DNA of 47,021 nucleotides from Leptofilum sp050292445 (GTDB lineage: Bacteria; Chloroflexota; Anaerolineae; Promineifilales; Promineifilaceae), in assembly GCA_050292445.1 (NCBI GenBank), contig JBNKLQ010000003.1:1-47021 (forward strand). Reading direction: 5' to 3'. Shown here piece after piece: positions 16,593 to 25,325 of this stretch. The position numbers were made by a program, and so were the translations under genes. The first letter of the stretch is position 1. The number at the start of each line of letters is the position of its first letter. The notes below the pieces were generated by a model, which saw only the letters and a program-made list of their open reading frames with translations, ran no database searches and was not told the DNA's origin.

Positions 16593-17638
16593 ACAGCATC
16601 AGACGCACCATTCGCCCAGAACAAATCCGTGAACTTATTCTTTTGCTCATTATCTTTGGGGCGATTCTTTTTTTTGGCTCCCAAATTGAAAATTATTACC
16701 AGCCGCGCACCTTCACCCGTATCGCCTCCAGCGTGGCCATTTTGGCCGTCGTTGCCGTGGGGCAAACGCTGGTCGTCCTCATGCGCAACATCGACCTTTC
16801 GGTAGGCTCGATTGTTGGCTTCACGGCGTATTTTGTGGGTCGCGCTGTGGTGGCCAACAACGAAATGTCGCCTGTTGTCGTGGTGCTTTTGGCGATGGCG
16901 ATGGGCGGTGGATTGGGGCTGGTGAATGGGTTGGTGATTTCATACGGCCGTGTGCCCGCCATCATCACCACCTTAGGCACATTAGCTATCTACCGCTCTC
17001 TCCTCGTCCAATTTTCCGATGCTCAAACCATCATCACCAGCGCCTTACCCGAATGGTTGGTCAATCTGCCCCAGGCCAATGCCTTCACGATTGGCGAAGT
17101 TGATATCAAGCTTATTGTCCTGATTGCCATCGTCATTGTTGTCATCTTCCAGCTCGTCGTCACCTACCTGCCCTGGGGCCGTCGCCTCTACGCCATCGGC
17201 TCTAATCCCGACGCTGCTGAGATGACGGGCTTGCCCGTCCGCCGCATGACCATCAGTGCCTACACGCTTTGTGGCGCGCTTAGCGGCCTGGCCGGATTCC
17301 TCTTTTTAGCCCGTTTTGGCACCATCACCGTGGTGGCTGCCCAAGGATTGGAACTGCAAGTGGTAGCGGCCGTGGTTGTAGGCGGCATAAATATTTTTGG
17401 TGGCACCGGTACCATGCTGGGGGCACTGCTGGGCACGGTGCTCATTGCCACGCTGGAGCAAAGCCTGCTGCGCTGGCGCATCATCAGCGAATTTTGGCGC
17501 GATGCCCTGCTGGGGCTGCTCATCCTGCTCGCTGTGGCCACCGACTCCGTCATTCTTGCCCGCCTGCGCCTGCTCTGGGCACGTAGCGAAATTGAACAAC
17601 TCCAGGCAGATGCACCCCTGCCTGCCGAAACCGCCTAA
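16589..17638 (+). CDS. rhaP: sugar ABC importer permease 1 (probable rhamnose)
   Basis: This 349-residue RbsC-family inner-membrane permease has eight or more hydrophobic segments and the family motifs RNIDLSVGSIVGFTAY and VVVGGINIFGGTGTMLGALLG. Its ATG overlaps the ATPase stop (ATGA), so it is translationally coupled. It pairs with the second permease after an 85-bp gap filled by an inverted repeat. The symbol follows the rhaSTPQ naming of rhizobial rhamnose importers and is by context. Confidence 0.9.
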   Translation: MNSIRRTIRPEQIRELILLLIIFGAILFFGSQIENYYQPRTFTRIASSVAILAVVAVGQTLVVLMRNIDLSVGSIVGFTAYFVGRAVVANNEMSPVVVVLLAMAMGGGLGLVNGLVISYGRVPAIITTLGTLAIYRSLLVQFSDAQTIITSALPEWLVNLPQANAFTIGEVDIKLIVLIAIVIVVIFQLVVTYLPWGRRLYAIGSNPDAAEMTGLPVRRMTISAYTLCGALSGLAGFLFLARFGTITVVAAQGLELQVVAAVVVGGINIFGGTGTMLGALLGTVLIATLEQSLLRWRIISEFWRDALLGLLILLAVATDSVILARLRLLWARSEIEQLQADAPLPAETA

Positions 17639-17645
17639 AAAGCGA

Positions 17646-17702
17646 ACCGCGGAGAGCGCGGAGAGCGCAGAGTTTTTTCTTTTTCTTTGCGTCCTCCGCG
17701 GT
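17646..17702. repeat. CCGCGGAGAGCG inverted repeat between permease genes
   Basis: ACCGCGGA (17646-17653) and TCCGCGGT (17695-17702) close a stem. The left arm has tandem GGAGAGCGC words, and the right arm has CTTTGCGTCC. It sits within an operon, so it is unlikely to be a strong terminator. It may stabilise the upstream mRNA or reduce read-through. Confidence 0.65.
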
Positions 17703-17723
17703 AAAAATATGTAGGAAAAGTCG

Positions 17724-18698
17724 ATGACACGTAAACTACTAAGTTGGGAAGCACTCTTGCTCTTCATTCTCATTGTCGTTGTTTTAATCAACGTCAGCCT
17801 TTCCCCATTTTATCTGGGGCTGAACAACCAGATTAACCTGTTCCACCTCTCCATCGAAAAGATCATCGTCGCGCTGGCGATGACGCTCATCATCATCAAC
17901 GCCGAAATTGATTTGTCGGTGGCCTCGGTGATGGGGTTATCTGCCTGTTTGCTGGCCTACCTGCACGCGCAGGGGCAGCCGTTTTGGCTGGCCATTGTGG
18001 CCAGCTTACTAGCCGGCGCAGTCGCCGGAGCGTTCAATGGTTTTTGGGTGGCCTACGTAGGTTTGCCCTCGTTGGTGGTCACGTTAGCTGGTCTGATTGG
18101 CTATCGTGGTGTGGCCCGCATTTTGGTTGAAGATGAATCCATTGGCAATTTTCCCGCCTGGTTTGAGTCGTTGGGGCAGCAAGGATTTGTCGGCTCGGTG
18201 CCTTTTGGGCTGCTGCTCTTCTTTGTGGGCATTGTGATTGTCTGGATTTTGTTACAGCGCTCGGGATACGGCCGTACCATCTACGTCATCGGTAACAGCG
18301 CCGATGTGGCTCGCTACTCCGGTGTCAACGTCCGGCGCGTCAAAATGAGCCTCTTCATCATCTCTGGCACCGTTTCTGCCCTGGCTGGCATCTTGATTGC
18401 GGCTCGACTGGGTGCCGTACGCGGCAGCACCGCCCTCGGCTTTGAACTAGACATCATCACCATGGTTTTGCTCGGCGGGGTCAGCATTTTTGGCGGCTCC
18501 GGTACCCTGACGGGCGTCGTCCTTTCCATCCTCATTATCCTGAATATCCGCAATGGCCTCTCGCTGGTCAACATTCCCGGCAATACCCAAACTGGCGTCA
18601 TTGGCCTTCTGCTCATCCTCTCTGTTTTGCTGCCCAACTGGTTGCAAGCGGCCCAGACCCGTTGGAACCGAGGACGGCAGATAAAAGCAAGTAGTTAA
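17724..18698 (+). CDS. rhaQ: sugar ABC importer permease 2 (probable rhamnose)
   Basis: This 324-residue RbsC-family permease has the conserved INAEIDLSVASVMGLSA segment and the C-terminal LLGGVSIFGGSGTLTGVVLS motif, with about eight membrane segments. It is a paralogue of the preceding permease; two different permeases plus a tandem ATPase fit the RhaSTPQ type of importer. It is followed after 85 bp by the binding-protein gene. Confidence 0.9.
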   Translation: MTRKLLSWEALLLFILIVVVLINVSLSPFYLGLNNQINLFHLSIEKIIVALAMTLIIINAEIDLSVASVMGLSACLLAYLHAQGQPFWLAIVASLLAGAVAGAFNGFWVAYVGLPSLVVTLAGLIGYRGVARILVEDESIGNFPAWFESLGQQGFVGSVPFGLLLFFVGIVIVWILLQRSGYGRTIYVIGNSADVARYSGVNVRRVKMSLFIISGTVSALAGILIAARLGAVRGSTALGFELDIITMVLLGGVSIFGGSGTLTGVVLSILIILNIRNGLSLVNIPGNTQTGVIGLLLILSVLLPNWLQAAQTRWNRGRQIKASS

Positions 18699-18783
18699 TC
18701 GTTTGTAATGCTGCCCACATCTGGTCTTGCGCCGATGCGCAGCAATTTCATTATTACCCTTTAGTTCTGTAGGAGGAACGAAA

Positions 18784-20973
18784 ATGAAGGCAATCAGTAA
18801 GTGGTTAATCATATTGTTAGTTTTTTCACTCTTTATAGTGGCCTGTTCATCTGCTGATGGTGATGAAGATACGCCAGCGGAAGATACAGCCACCGAAACC
18901 GAAGACACGGCCGATGAGCCCGAACCCGCCGCCGATACCGGTGACACAGCCGCGCCAGCCGAAGAAGAAGAAATGGCCGAAGGCGTGATGGCTGATGGCG
19001 AATTTAACGCCATCTTGCTGCCCAAATTCCTGGGCATTTTGGTCTTCGACCAGGCCAACGAAGGTGCAATGGAAGCCGCCAACGAACTCGGCACCGCCAG
19101 CGGGCTGCAATTCACCGGCCCCACCCCGGAAAACAGCGTCCAGGGTCAGATTGAAATCGTCACCAACGCGGTAACGCAAGGTGCCGAAGCGATCATGCTC
19201 TCCAACAACGCTGGTGACCAAATTGCCCCCGCCGCCCAGGCTGCACTGGACGCCGGGCTGACCGTCGTTACCTGGGACTCTCCCATCCCCTCCGCCGAAG
19301 GCGAGCAGGTGTTTGTGGCTCAGGTAGATTTTGACGAGACAGGTAAGGTCATGGCCGACATGGCCTTGAGCCTCATGGGCGACGATGGCGGTCAATTTGC
19401 CATTCTTTCCGCTAGCCCAGATGCGGCTAACCAGAATGCCTGGATCGCTTCCATGGAAGAGGTTCTGGCCAATGACAGCACTTACGCCAATTTAGAGTTA
19501 GTAGACATTGTCTATGGCAACGACGAATCGGAAGAAAGCTATAATCAGGCCTTAGCTCTGGTAGACCAATATCCCGACATGGAGCTGATCATGGCCCCAA
19601 CGACGGTGGGTATTGCCGCTGCGGCCAAAGCCATGCAGGACGAAGGGCTGTGCGACGATGTAAAAGTAAGCGGTTTGGGTTTGCCTGCCGAAATGGCCAG
19701 CTTTACCTTGAATGGCTGTGCGCCTGAGTTTGCCTTATGGAGCTTTGTGGACCTGGGCTACCTCACCTACCATCTCACCTACAACCTGGCTGTGGGCAAT
19801 ATCACCGCTGAGGCAGGCCAAACGTTTGAAGCGGGTCGGATGGGCAGCTACACCATCGAAGAAGACCCCACCCGCGACGCTGGTTTGCGCGTGTTGATGG
19901 GGCCGTTCACCGTGTACGATGCCTCCAATGTGGAAGCTGCCGCTGGCGGTGAGGTTGTGGCTCCGTTGGAAAGCGAAGAAGAAGCCAGTGGTGACGGCGT
20001 GATCGTTGCTGAACCGGGCCAGGAGTTGAACGGTATCTTCCTGCCCAAGTTCCTGGGCATCCTGGTGTTTGACCAGGCCAACACTGGCGCACAAGAAGCT
20101 GCTGCTGAACTGGAAGCGGTTGGCGATTTGGAATTCACTGGCCCCACTCCGGAAAACAGCGTACAGGGCCAGATTGAAATTATGACCAATGCTGCCACGC
20201 AGGGTGCCGATGCTGTCATGATTTCCAACAACGCAGGCGACCAAATTGCCCCAGCAGCCCAAGCGGCTGTCGATGCCGGTTTGACCGTAGTGACTTGGGA
20301 TTCCCCCATTCCTTCTGCCGAGGGCGAGCAGGTCTTCATTGCCCAAGTGGACTTTGACGAAACAGGCACGGTCATGGCTGATATGGCCTTGAGCATCATG
20401 GGTGATGACGGCGGGCAGTTTGCTGTCCTCTCCGCCAGCCCGGATGCGGCCAACCAGAACGCCTGGATTGCCGCCATGGAAGAAGTATTGGCCAATGATG
20501 ACACGTACGCCAGCCTGGAACTTGTAGACATTGTGTATGGCAACGACGAATCGGAAGAAAGCTACAACCAGGCGTTAGCCTTGGTGGACCAATACCCTGA
20601 TCTGGAGCTAATCATGGCCCCAACGACAGTGGGTATTGCCGCCGCTGCCAAAGCAATGCAGGATGAAGGGCTGTGTGACGATGTGAAGGTCAGTGGCTTG
20701 GGCTTACCTGCCGAAATGGTGAGCTTTACCCTGAACGGTTGCGCCCCTGAGTTCGCCTTGTGGAGCTTTGTAGACCTGGGTTATCTGACCTACTACACCA
20801 CTTATCTCATTGCCACGGGCCAGATGGAAGCCACCCCTGGCGTGACCTTTGAAGCCGGGCGCATGGGCACCTACACCATCGAAACTGACCCCACCCGCGA
20901 CGCTGGTTTGCGTGTGTTGATGGGGCCGTTTACGGTGTATGATGAAACGAATGTGGAAGCTGCTTCTCAGTAG
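18784..20973 (+). CDS. rhaS: lipoprotein with two tandem substrate-binding domains (probable rhamnose-binding)
   Basis: AGGAGG at 18771-18776 fixes the ATG at 18784; 729 residues. A lipoprotein signal ends in LFIVAC (lipobox Cys at residue 21). An acidic Glu/Asp/Thr/Ala-rich tether follows to about residue 75. Two periplasmic sugar-binding domains of about 312 residues each follow, joined by a roughly 25-residue acidic linker. Both carry LPKFLGILVFDQAN, TGPTPENSVQGQIEI, LSNNAGDQIAPAAQA or ISNNAGDQIAPAAQA, and TVVTWDSPIPSAEGEQVF. Normal family members have one such domain. The copies align without gaps at a 1,023-bp offset and differ mostly at third codon positions. It would sit on the outer face of the membrane and feed the two permeases. 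Confidence 0.93.
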   Translation: MKAISKWLIILLVFSLFIVACSSADGDEDTPAEDTATETEDTADEPEPAADTGDTAAPAEEEEMAEGVMADGEFNAILLPKFLGILVFDQANEGAMEAANELGTASGLQFTGPTPENSVQGQIEIVTNAVTQGAEAIMLSNNAGDQIAPAAQAALDAGLTVVTWDSPIPSAEGEQVFVAQVDFDETGKVMADMALSLMGDDGGQFAILSASPDAANQNAWIASMEEVLANDSTYANLELVDIVYGNDESEESYNQALALVDQYPDMELIMAPTTVGIAAAAKAMQDEGLCDDVKVSGLGLPAEMASFTLNGCAPEFALWSFVDLGYLTYHLTYNLAVGNITAEAGQTFEAGRMGSYTIEEDPTRDAGLRVLMGPFTVYDASNVEAAAGGEVVAPLESEEEASGDGVIVAEPGQELNGIFLPKFLGILVFDQANTGAQEAAAELEAVGDLEFTGPTPENSVQGQIEIMTNAATQGADAVMISNNAGDQIAPAAQAAVDAGLTVVTWDSPIPSAEGEQVFIAQVDFDETGTVMADMALSIMGDDGGQFAVLSASPDAANQNAWIAAMEEVLANDDTYASLELVDIVYGNDESEESYNQALALVDQYPDLELIMAPTTVGIAAAAKAMQDEGLCDDVKVSGLGLPAEMVSFTLNGCAPEFALWSFVDLGYLTYYTTYLIATGQMEATPGVTFEAGRMGTYTIETDPTRDAGLRVLMGPFTVYDETNVEAASQ
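19018..20943. repeat. direct duplication encoding the two binding domains
   Basis: Bases 19018-19920 and 20041-20943 are copies at a constant offset of 1,023 bp, checked at the start, middle and end. No indel separates them. Most differences are synonymous, so the duplication is not fresh and both copies have been kept under purifying selection or conversion. Confidence 0.9.
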
Positions 20974-20989
20974 TAAGTAATCAGTGAAA

Positions 20990-21033
20990 CAGTAATCAGT
21001 AATCGGTTGGCTTTGACGGATTACTGATTACTG
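20990..21033. repeat. 15-bp perfect inverted repeat of ATTACTG words
   Basis: CAGTAATCAGTAATC (20990-21004) is perfectly inverted at 21019-21033 around a 14-nt loop. Each arm is itself a tandem of a 7-nt word. It follows the binding-protein stop and may separate its high-abundance mRNA from the rest of the operon. Confidence 0.8.
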
Positions 21034-21052
21034 GACACTGGATATTTTCATT

Positions 21053-22114
21053 ATGAGCGAATCAATCATCGAAACCAGCCGGGCGTTTTTTGAGGAAGTA
21101 GTGAAACCGATTCTGGTGACGCACTTTCCGGAGATTACGGCCGTTACCGCCTTTGGTCTTTTTGGCTATGGTTCAGAAGCGCTGGGACTAGATGATGAAT
21201 ATTCACGGGATCACCATTGGGGAGTGCGCATTGATGCTTTGCTGCCGGGGTCAGTTACGGCCGTTCAGCAGCAAGAAATTATGGAAACCGTCAGCGCCAA
21301 CCTGCCGGAGAGCTATCGCGGCCATTCGCTCTATGCCGCACACCTTGCTGGGGCGGGGTTGGCGCTGGACACACTGCCTGGCTTTTTGCAGCGCACTATT
21401 GGCTTGCAGCGTGCCCCGCAAACCCACGTTGAATGGCTGCACGTGCCGGAAGAGGACATTACGCACGTTATTAATGGGGAGGTGTGGCATGATGAGGCTG
21501 GGGAATTTACGGCCGTTCGCCAAACCCTCCAGCAATATTACCCAGAACCGGTGCGATTGCGCCGCATTGCCCACTGGTGCCGCTACTTTTCCGGCATGGG
21601 CAGCTATGCGCTCAAGCGGGCCATCCTGCGCGACAATCCGTACTACGCCAACATCACCTTCAGCCGCGCCGTAAAATGGGCAGTTCAACTGGCCTTCATG
21701 CTGGAGCGCATCTACTACCCGTATGACAAATGGATCATGGCCCATTTTGCCAAACTGCCGCGTTTGGCCGCACCGCTCAAGCCGCTGGTGGATGAAGCCG
21801 TAGAGTTGAGCACCCCCTGGGAGCGCAAGCTGGAGTTGCTGGACCAAACGAGCGACGTGTTGGACCATTTCATGGTCGCCGACGGCGTCATCGAACCGCA
21901 TCCCAAATTTACCGTTTCGCCCACCTCTGGTTATCGGCTGCTGGAACACGCCTATGCCGAGATCATCAAAAAGCTGCCTGATGCGCTGAAGCCGGTCATT
22001 CCCGAGTGGGAGCAAGTGCATTGGGAATCGTTCCACAGCCAGTTTGTGGACGGGGTGGAGATGGCGGCGTGGGATGAGGCACTTCAGTTGAAGCCAGTGA
22101 TCAGTAATCGGTAA
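21053..22114 (+). CDS. DUF4037 nucleotidyltransferase-like protein
   Basis: This 353-residue soluble protein has a family-typical N-terminal block: GYGSEALGLDDEYSRDHHWG. It resembles the GS-x(n)-D-D pattern of nucleotidyltransferase folds. A helical C-terminal half follows. DUF4037 has no established reaction. Its place between the sugar-binding protein and the URO-D-like gene, in the same strand and operon, is unusual for a rhamnose cluster. The last residues (LKPVISNR) are encoded by the start of the next word repeat, so the repeat has replaced or extended the original C-terminus. Confidence 0.8.
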   Translation: MSESIIETSRAFFEEVVKPILVTHFPEITAVTAFGLFGYGSEALGLDDEYSRDHHWGVRIDALLPGSVTAVQQQEIMETVSANLPESYRGHSLYAAHLAGAGLALDTLPGFLQRTIGLQRAPQTHVEWLHVPEEDITHVINGEVWHDEAGEFTAVRQTLQQYYPEPVRLRRIAHWCRYFSGMGSYALKRAILRDNPYYANITFSRAVKWAVQLAFMLERIYYPYDKWIMAHFAKLPRLAAPLKPLVDEAVELSTPWERKLELLDQTSDVLDHFMVADGVIEPHPKFTVSPTSGYRLLEHAYAEIIKKLPDALKPVIPEWEQVHWESFHSQFVDGVEMAAWDEALQLKPVISNR

Positions 22115-22166
22115 TCAGTGATCAGTTAGCGGCTACTGAATACTGCTTACTGAATACTGAAAATCA
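22098..22166. repeat. imperfect ATCAGT / ACTGAAT word hairpin
   Basis: Left words (CAGTGATCAGTAATCGG, CAGTGATCAGT) face right words (CTACTGAATACTG, TTACTGAATACTG). It starts inside the end of the DUF4037 gene and stops just before the ribosome site of the next gene. It is related in wording to the repeat at 20990-21033. Confidence 0.55.
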
Positions 22167-22175
22167 GGAGATTAA

Positions 22176-23168
22176 ATGAACAGCCGAGAACGTGTCATCG
22201 CCACGCTGGAACGTCAACCAACCGACCGCACACCCATCGACTGCTGGCTGTACCAGAAGCAGTTTGTGGAAAAGCTGAAAGCTGAGTACGGTACGCGCGA
22301 GCAATTTTTGGACGAGTTCAACATCGACATTTTTGTGGGCTTTGTGCCGTACCCAAATCAATTCGGCCGTTTATTTGACGTGTCCGAGTTGAAAGATGTC
22401 GATCTGGGCGATCCGCGTGCCGAAAAATGGCTGTCCCACACAGATTGGAACTACGATTTTGCCGGGCTGAACGTGCGCCAAGCCGTTGAGCAGCACGGTG
22501 GCAAGCGAGCCATCATTGGCCACACCTGGGGCATTATCGAGGGTACCAGCCGCCTGATCGGCATCGAAAATTGTTGGATGTACCTGGCAGGTGAACCTAA
22601 GAAGATGGCTGCCTGGTTCGACCGGTATGCCGACTGGTTGTGTGGTTTGATGGACAGTCTGAAAGCGGCGAATGTGGATATTGTTACGCTAAGCGACGAC
22701 TGGGGCAGCAACGAAACAATGCTCTTTTCTCCGCGCATGTGGCGAAAGCTGATTAAGCCGTACGCCAAGCGGGTGGTGCAATACGCCCGCTCAATTGGTC
22801 TTTATGTCAATTTGCACAGTGATGGCTACATCATGCAAATTTTGGATGATTTGGTGGAGATTGGTTACCACAGTTGGCATCCTTTACAAGAAAGTTCGGG
22901 AATGGACCCGCAGGAAATTAAGGACAATTATGGTGACAAATTTGTCTGCTATGGCTCGCTGGATGTAATTGACGGCCTGCTGGCCTACGATGGCGATGAG
23001 CTGGCCGAGTACATTACAAAAAGATTCCAGATTTACGCGCCGGGCGGTGGCTTTATCTTCAACACAGGCCACTTTGTGCAGCCGGACATTCCGCCACAGC
23101 GGCTGATTGACGCGTACACAGTGGTGAACGAGTTGGCGAAGCAGTATGGCACCCTTACCCCGGCCTGA
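22176..23168 (+). CDS. uroporphyrinogen decarboxylase-like (URO-D/MtaA superfamily) protein
   Basis: This 330-residue TIM-barrel protein starts NSRERVIATLERQPTDRTPI, the usual opening of URO-D-superfamily members found in catabolic clusters. It also has VDIVTLSDDWGSN, NLHSDGYI and ending blocks GGFIFNTGHFVQPDIPP. AGGAG precedes the ATG. It is not a haem enzyme by context. Relatives are corrinoid or methyl transferases or proteins of unknown function in sugar and osmolyte clusters. Its job here is unknown. The GH78 gene starts 23 bp before its stop. Confidence 0.82.
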   Translation: MNSRERVIATLERQPTDRTPIDCWLYQKQFVEKLKAEYGTREQFLDEFNIDIFVGFVPYPNQFGRLFDVSELKDVDLGDPRAEKWLSHTDWNYDFAGLNVRQAVEQHGGKRAIIGHTWGIIEGTSRLIGIENCWMYLAGEPKKMAAWFDRYADWLCGLMDSLKAANVDIVTLSDDWGSNETMLFSPRMWRKLIKPYAKRVVQYARSIGLYVNLHSDGYIMQILDDLVEIGYHSWHPLQESSGMDPQEIKDNYGDKFVCYGSLDVIDGLLAYDGDELAEYITKRFQIYAPGGGFIFNTGHFVQPDIPPQRLIDAYTVVNELAKQYGTLTPA

Positions 23169-25269
23169 TGCGCTGCAACTCCAGCCGCCGGAAACGGCCG
23201 TCTGGATTGCCACATCTCACCCTTTTGACCTGCACGAGGTGACCCTCAATTTCCGGTCGCCGTTGTGGCTGTGGGATGGCTCTGGCAAAGTGACTTTGTG
23301 GATTACGGCCGATTCGCGTTACAAGTTGTGGCTGAACGGCCGTTTCCATCACAGAGGTCCCGCACGCAGCTGGCCACATGCCCAAAAAGTGGATGAGCTG
23401 AACATCACCAGCCAGCTCACCGTAGGCGAAAATTTGTTGGCCGTGCAGGTGTACCAGCCAGGCTACTCTCATTTCAGCGCGGTACATCGCAGGGCAGCGG
23501 GGCTGCTGGCCTGGATTGAAATTGATGGTGAGGTTCGTTTGGTAACAAACGGCCGTTGGCGTACCCAACGTGATGATTCTTTTGCCAACGACGTGCCTCG
23601 TATTTCCATTTATGGCAGTGGTGTGGAGCGGCGGGATTGGCGCACCGTGGACGATTGGCAAACGGCCGAATTCGATGACAGTCATTGGTCACCCGCCCGC
23701 GTGGTGGCCGAGGCCAACGGGGCCATCTGGTCTGGTCTACAAAAACGCAGCACGCCACTGTTGGTGGAACGCGAAGCTGCGACGACTTTGGTTGAGTACC
23801 GCCTTGGGTATGCCGAAGAAGATGAATTAACACACGAAAACATGAAGGTATTTTGGGAAGGATCGACCCCCTCCCTAACCCTCCCCCTTCAAGAGGGAGG
23901 GGATCAGCTCCCTCTCCCTCTGAGGGAGAGGGCTGGGGTGAGGGTGGAAAGCTGGCTGTACGATTTGGGTCGCGCCTACACCTGCCAGGGCTGGGCGGAG
24001 GTGGAAAACGCCGGCGGTGGCGAACATCTGGCTATCAGCTACGCCGAAAAAATGGCCGACGACAAACTGGTTATTTCTGACCCAACCACCTATTGCCGAA
24101 TGCGCCCAACTGATTTTTTTACACTGCGCCCCGGCGCACAAACCATCGAACCATTTTCAATGCGCGGCGGGCGCTATGTACTTTTCCAACTGATTGGCGC
24201 AACTGAGGAAATTCAGCTCAAGCCGCAGGTGCGCGTGGCGGAATATCCGCTCAATGTCACCAAGCCGCTGCAAACTGGTGACGAATTGCTGGATAGCATT
24301 GTGACGCTGTGCGAAACCACGCTGCACGCTTGCCTGCAAGACACCTTTGTAGACTGTGTCTGGCGCGAAAGTTCGCAGTGGCTGGGCGACGCGCTGCCCC
24401 AAGCGCTGAGTTTGAGCGCAATAGGGGATGATTATCGGCCGTTACGCACCATTCTCCTCGACACTGCCCAAGGCATTTACCCGGATGGTATCCTGCCCAG
24501 CGTATCTCCGGCTGAAGTCCACGCCTATACCATTCCGCGCTACAGCTGCATGTGGCTGGAACTGCTGGCGCTTTACTGGCAGCAAACGGGCGATGAGGCG
24601 CTGGTCCGCCAGCTGTGGCCCACGCTCAAGCAGGTGCTCAGCGCATTGCTGGCGCTGCAAAATGAAGAGGGTCTGCTGGTGCATCCACCGGGGCGCCGTT
24701 TTTACATTGATTGGTCGGCCACGGCACAAAGCGATCCGCATTTGGCGTTTAATCTGCACGTGGTGTTGGCATTGCAAATCGGAGCTGAATTGGCTGAAAA
24801 GTTTGACGCGGCGCAAACGGCCGTTTGGCAATCAGCCGCCGTCCAGTTACGTGAAAAATGTCGGGAGCGATTTTGGCGGGACGGCCGTTTCTACGATGAC
24901 CTGTCCCACACCACTCACTCCCAACTGGGCGCAGCAATGGCCCTGCTCACCGGCGCAGCCACGCCAACAGAAGTAGACAAGTTGCTGGATGAAATCATCG
25001 CTCGTTCGCTGAACGAGCGCGATGAACACGAAGATGGGGAAATGGTGTTGGCCAGCCCGTTTATGCATCATTATATTTTTGAGAGCTTGGGAAGATACGG
25101 CCGTACCCAAGCCATACTCGACATCATTAAACTGCGCTGGGGACGATGGGTGCGCCAGGGCTACCCCACCACCTGGGAAAATTGGAATGTTGATTTTCCC
25201 GATGGCTCCCAATGTCATGCCTATTCGGCTCATCCTCGCCATCATCTGGCCAAAATATTTAGTAAATAG
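23146..25269 (+). CDS. alpha-L-rhamnosidase, GH78 family, cytoplasmic
   Basis: This 707-residue protein would release L-rhamnose from rhamnosides. The N-terminal beta-sandwich includes YKLWLNGRFHHRGPAR, and a second sandwich has the WQTAEFDDSHW pattern. The (alpha/alpha) barrel starts near FVDCVWRESSQWLGDALPQA and continues with the YPDGILPS and LALYWQQTGDEALVRQLWP segments. There is no signal peptide, so it would act on imported short rhamnosides. Residues about 241-268 are encoded by a CCCTC-type repeat inserted in frame (23868-23945). The ATG overlaps the preceding gene. GH78 is the best fit; a GH106-like enzyme is less likely. Confidence 0.85.
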   Translation: MAPLPRPDALQLQPPETAVWIATSHPFDLHEVTLNFRSPLWLWDGSGKVTLWITADSRYKLWLNGRFHHRGPARSWPHAQKVDELNITSQLTVGENLLAVQVYQPGYSHFSAVHRRAAGLLAWIEIDGEVRLVTNGRWRTQRDDSFANDVPRISIYGSGVERRDWRTVDDWQTAEFDDSHWSPARVVAEANGAIWSGLQKRSTPLLVEREAATTLVEYRLGYAEEDELTHENMKVFWEGSTPSLTLPLQEGGDQLPLPLRERAGVRVESWLYDLGRAYTCQGWAEVENAGGGEHLAISYAEKMADDKLVISDPTTYCRMRPTDFFTLRPGAQTIEPFSMRGGRYVLFQLIGATEEIQLKPQVRVAEYPLNVTKPLQTGDELLDSIVTLCETTLHACLQDTFVDCVWRESSQWLGDALPQALSLSAIGDDYRPLRTILLDTAQGIYPDGILPSVSPAEVHAYTIPRYSCMWLELLALYWQQTGDEALVRQLWPTLKQVLSALLALQNEEGLLVHPPGRRFYIDWSATAQSDPHLAFNLHVVLALQIGAELAEKFDAAQTAVWQSAAVQLREKCRERFWRDGRFYDDLSHTTHSQLGAAMALLTGAATPTEVDKLLDEIIARSLNERDEHEDGEMVLASPFMHHYIFESLGRYGRTQAILDIIKLRWGRWVRQGYPTTWENWNVDFPDGSQCHAYSAHPRHHLAKIFSK
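23868..23945. repeat. in-frame CCCTCTCCC / GGGAGAGGG repeat inside the rhamnosidase gene
   Basis: Two adjacent inverted repeats (CCCTCCC...GGGAGGGG and CCCTCTCCCTCTGAGGGAGAGGG-like arms) form stable hairpins. The segment is translated as STPSLTLPLQEGG and QLPLPLRERAGVRVE with no stop or frameshift. The sequence type is a common intergenic repeat of many bacteria, so this looks like insertion into a surface loop of the protein. Confidence 0.75.
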
Positions 25270-25325
25270 TTGCGAGTGGTTAGTGAACAAAACTAACCCA
25301 CAAACCACTAAAAACGGGAGATACA

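Noticed and set aside
19018..20943. Assembly duplication of the binding domain
   Set aside because: The copies differ at many third codon positions and the linkers differ, so this is a true, older duplication.
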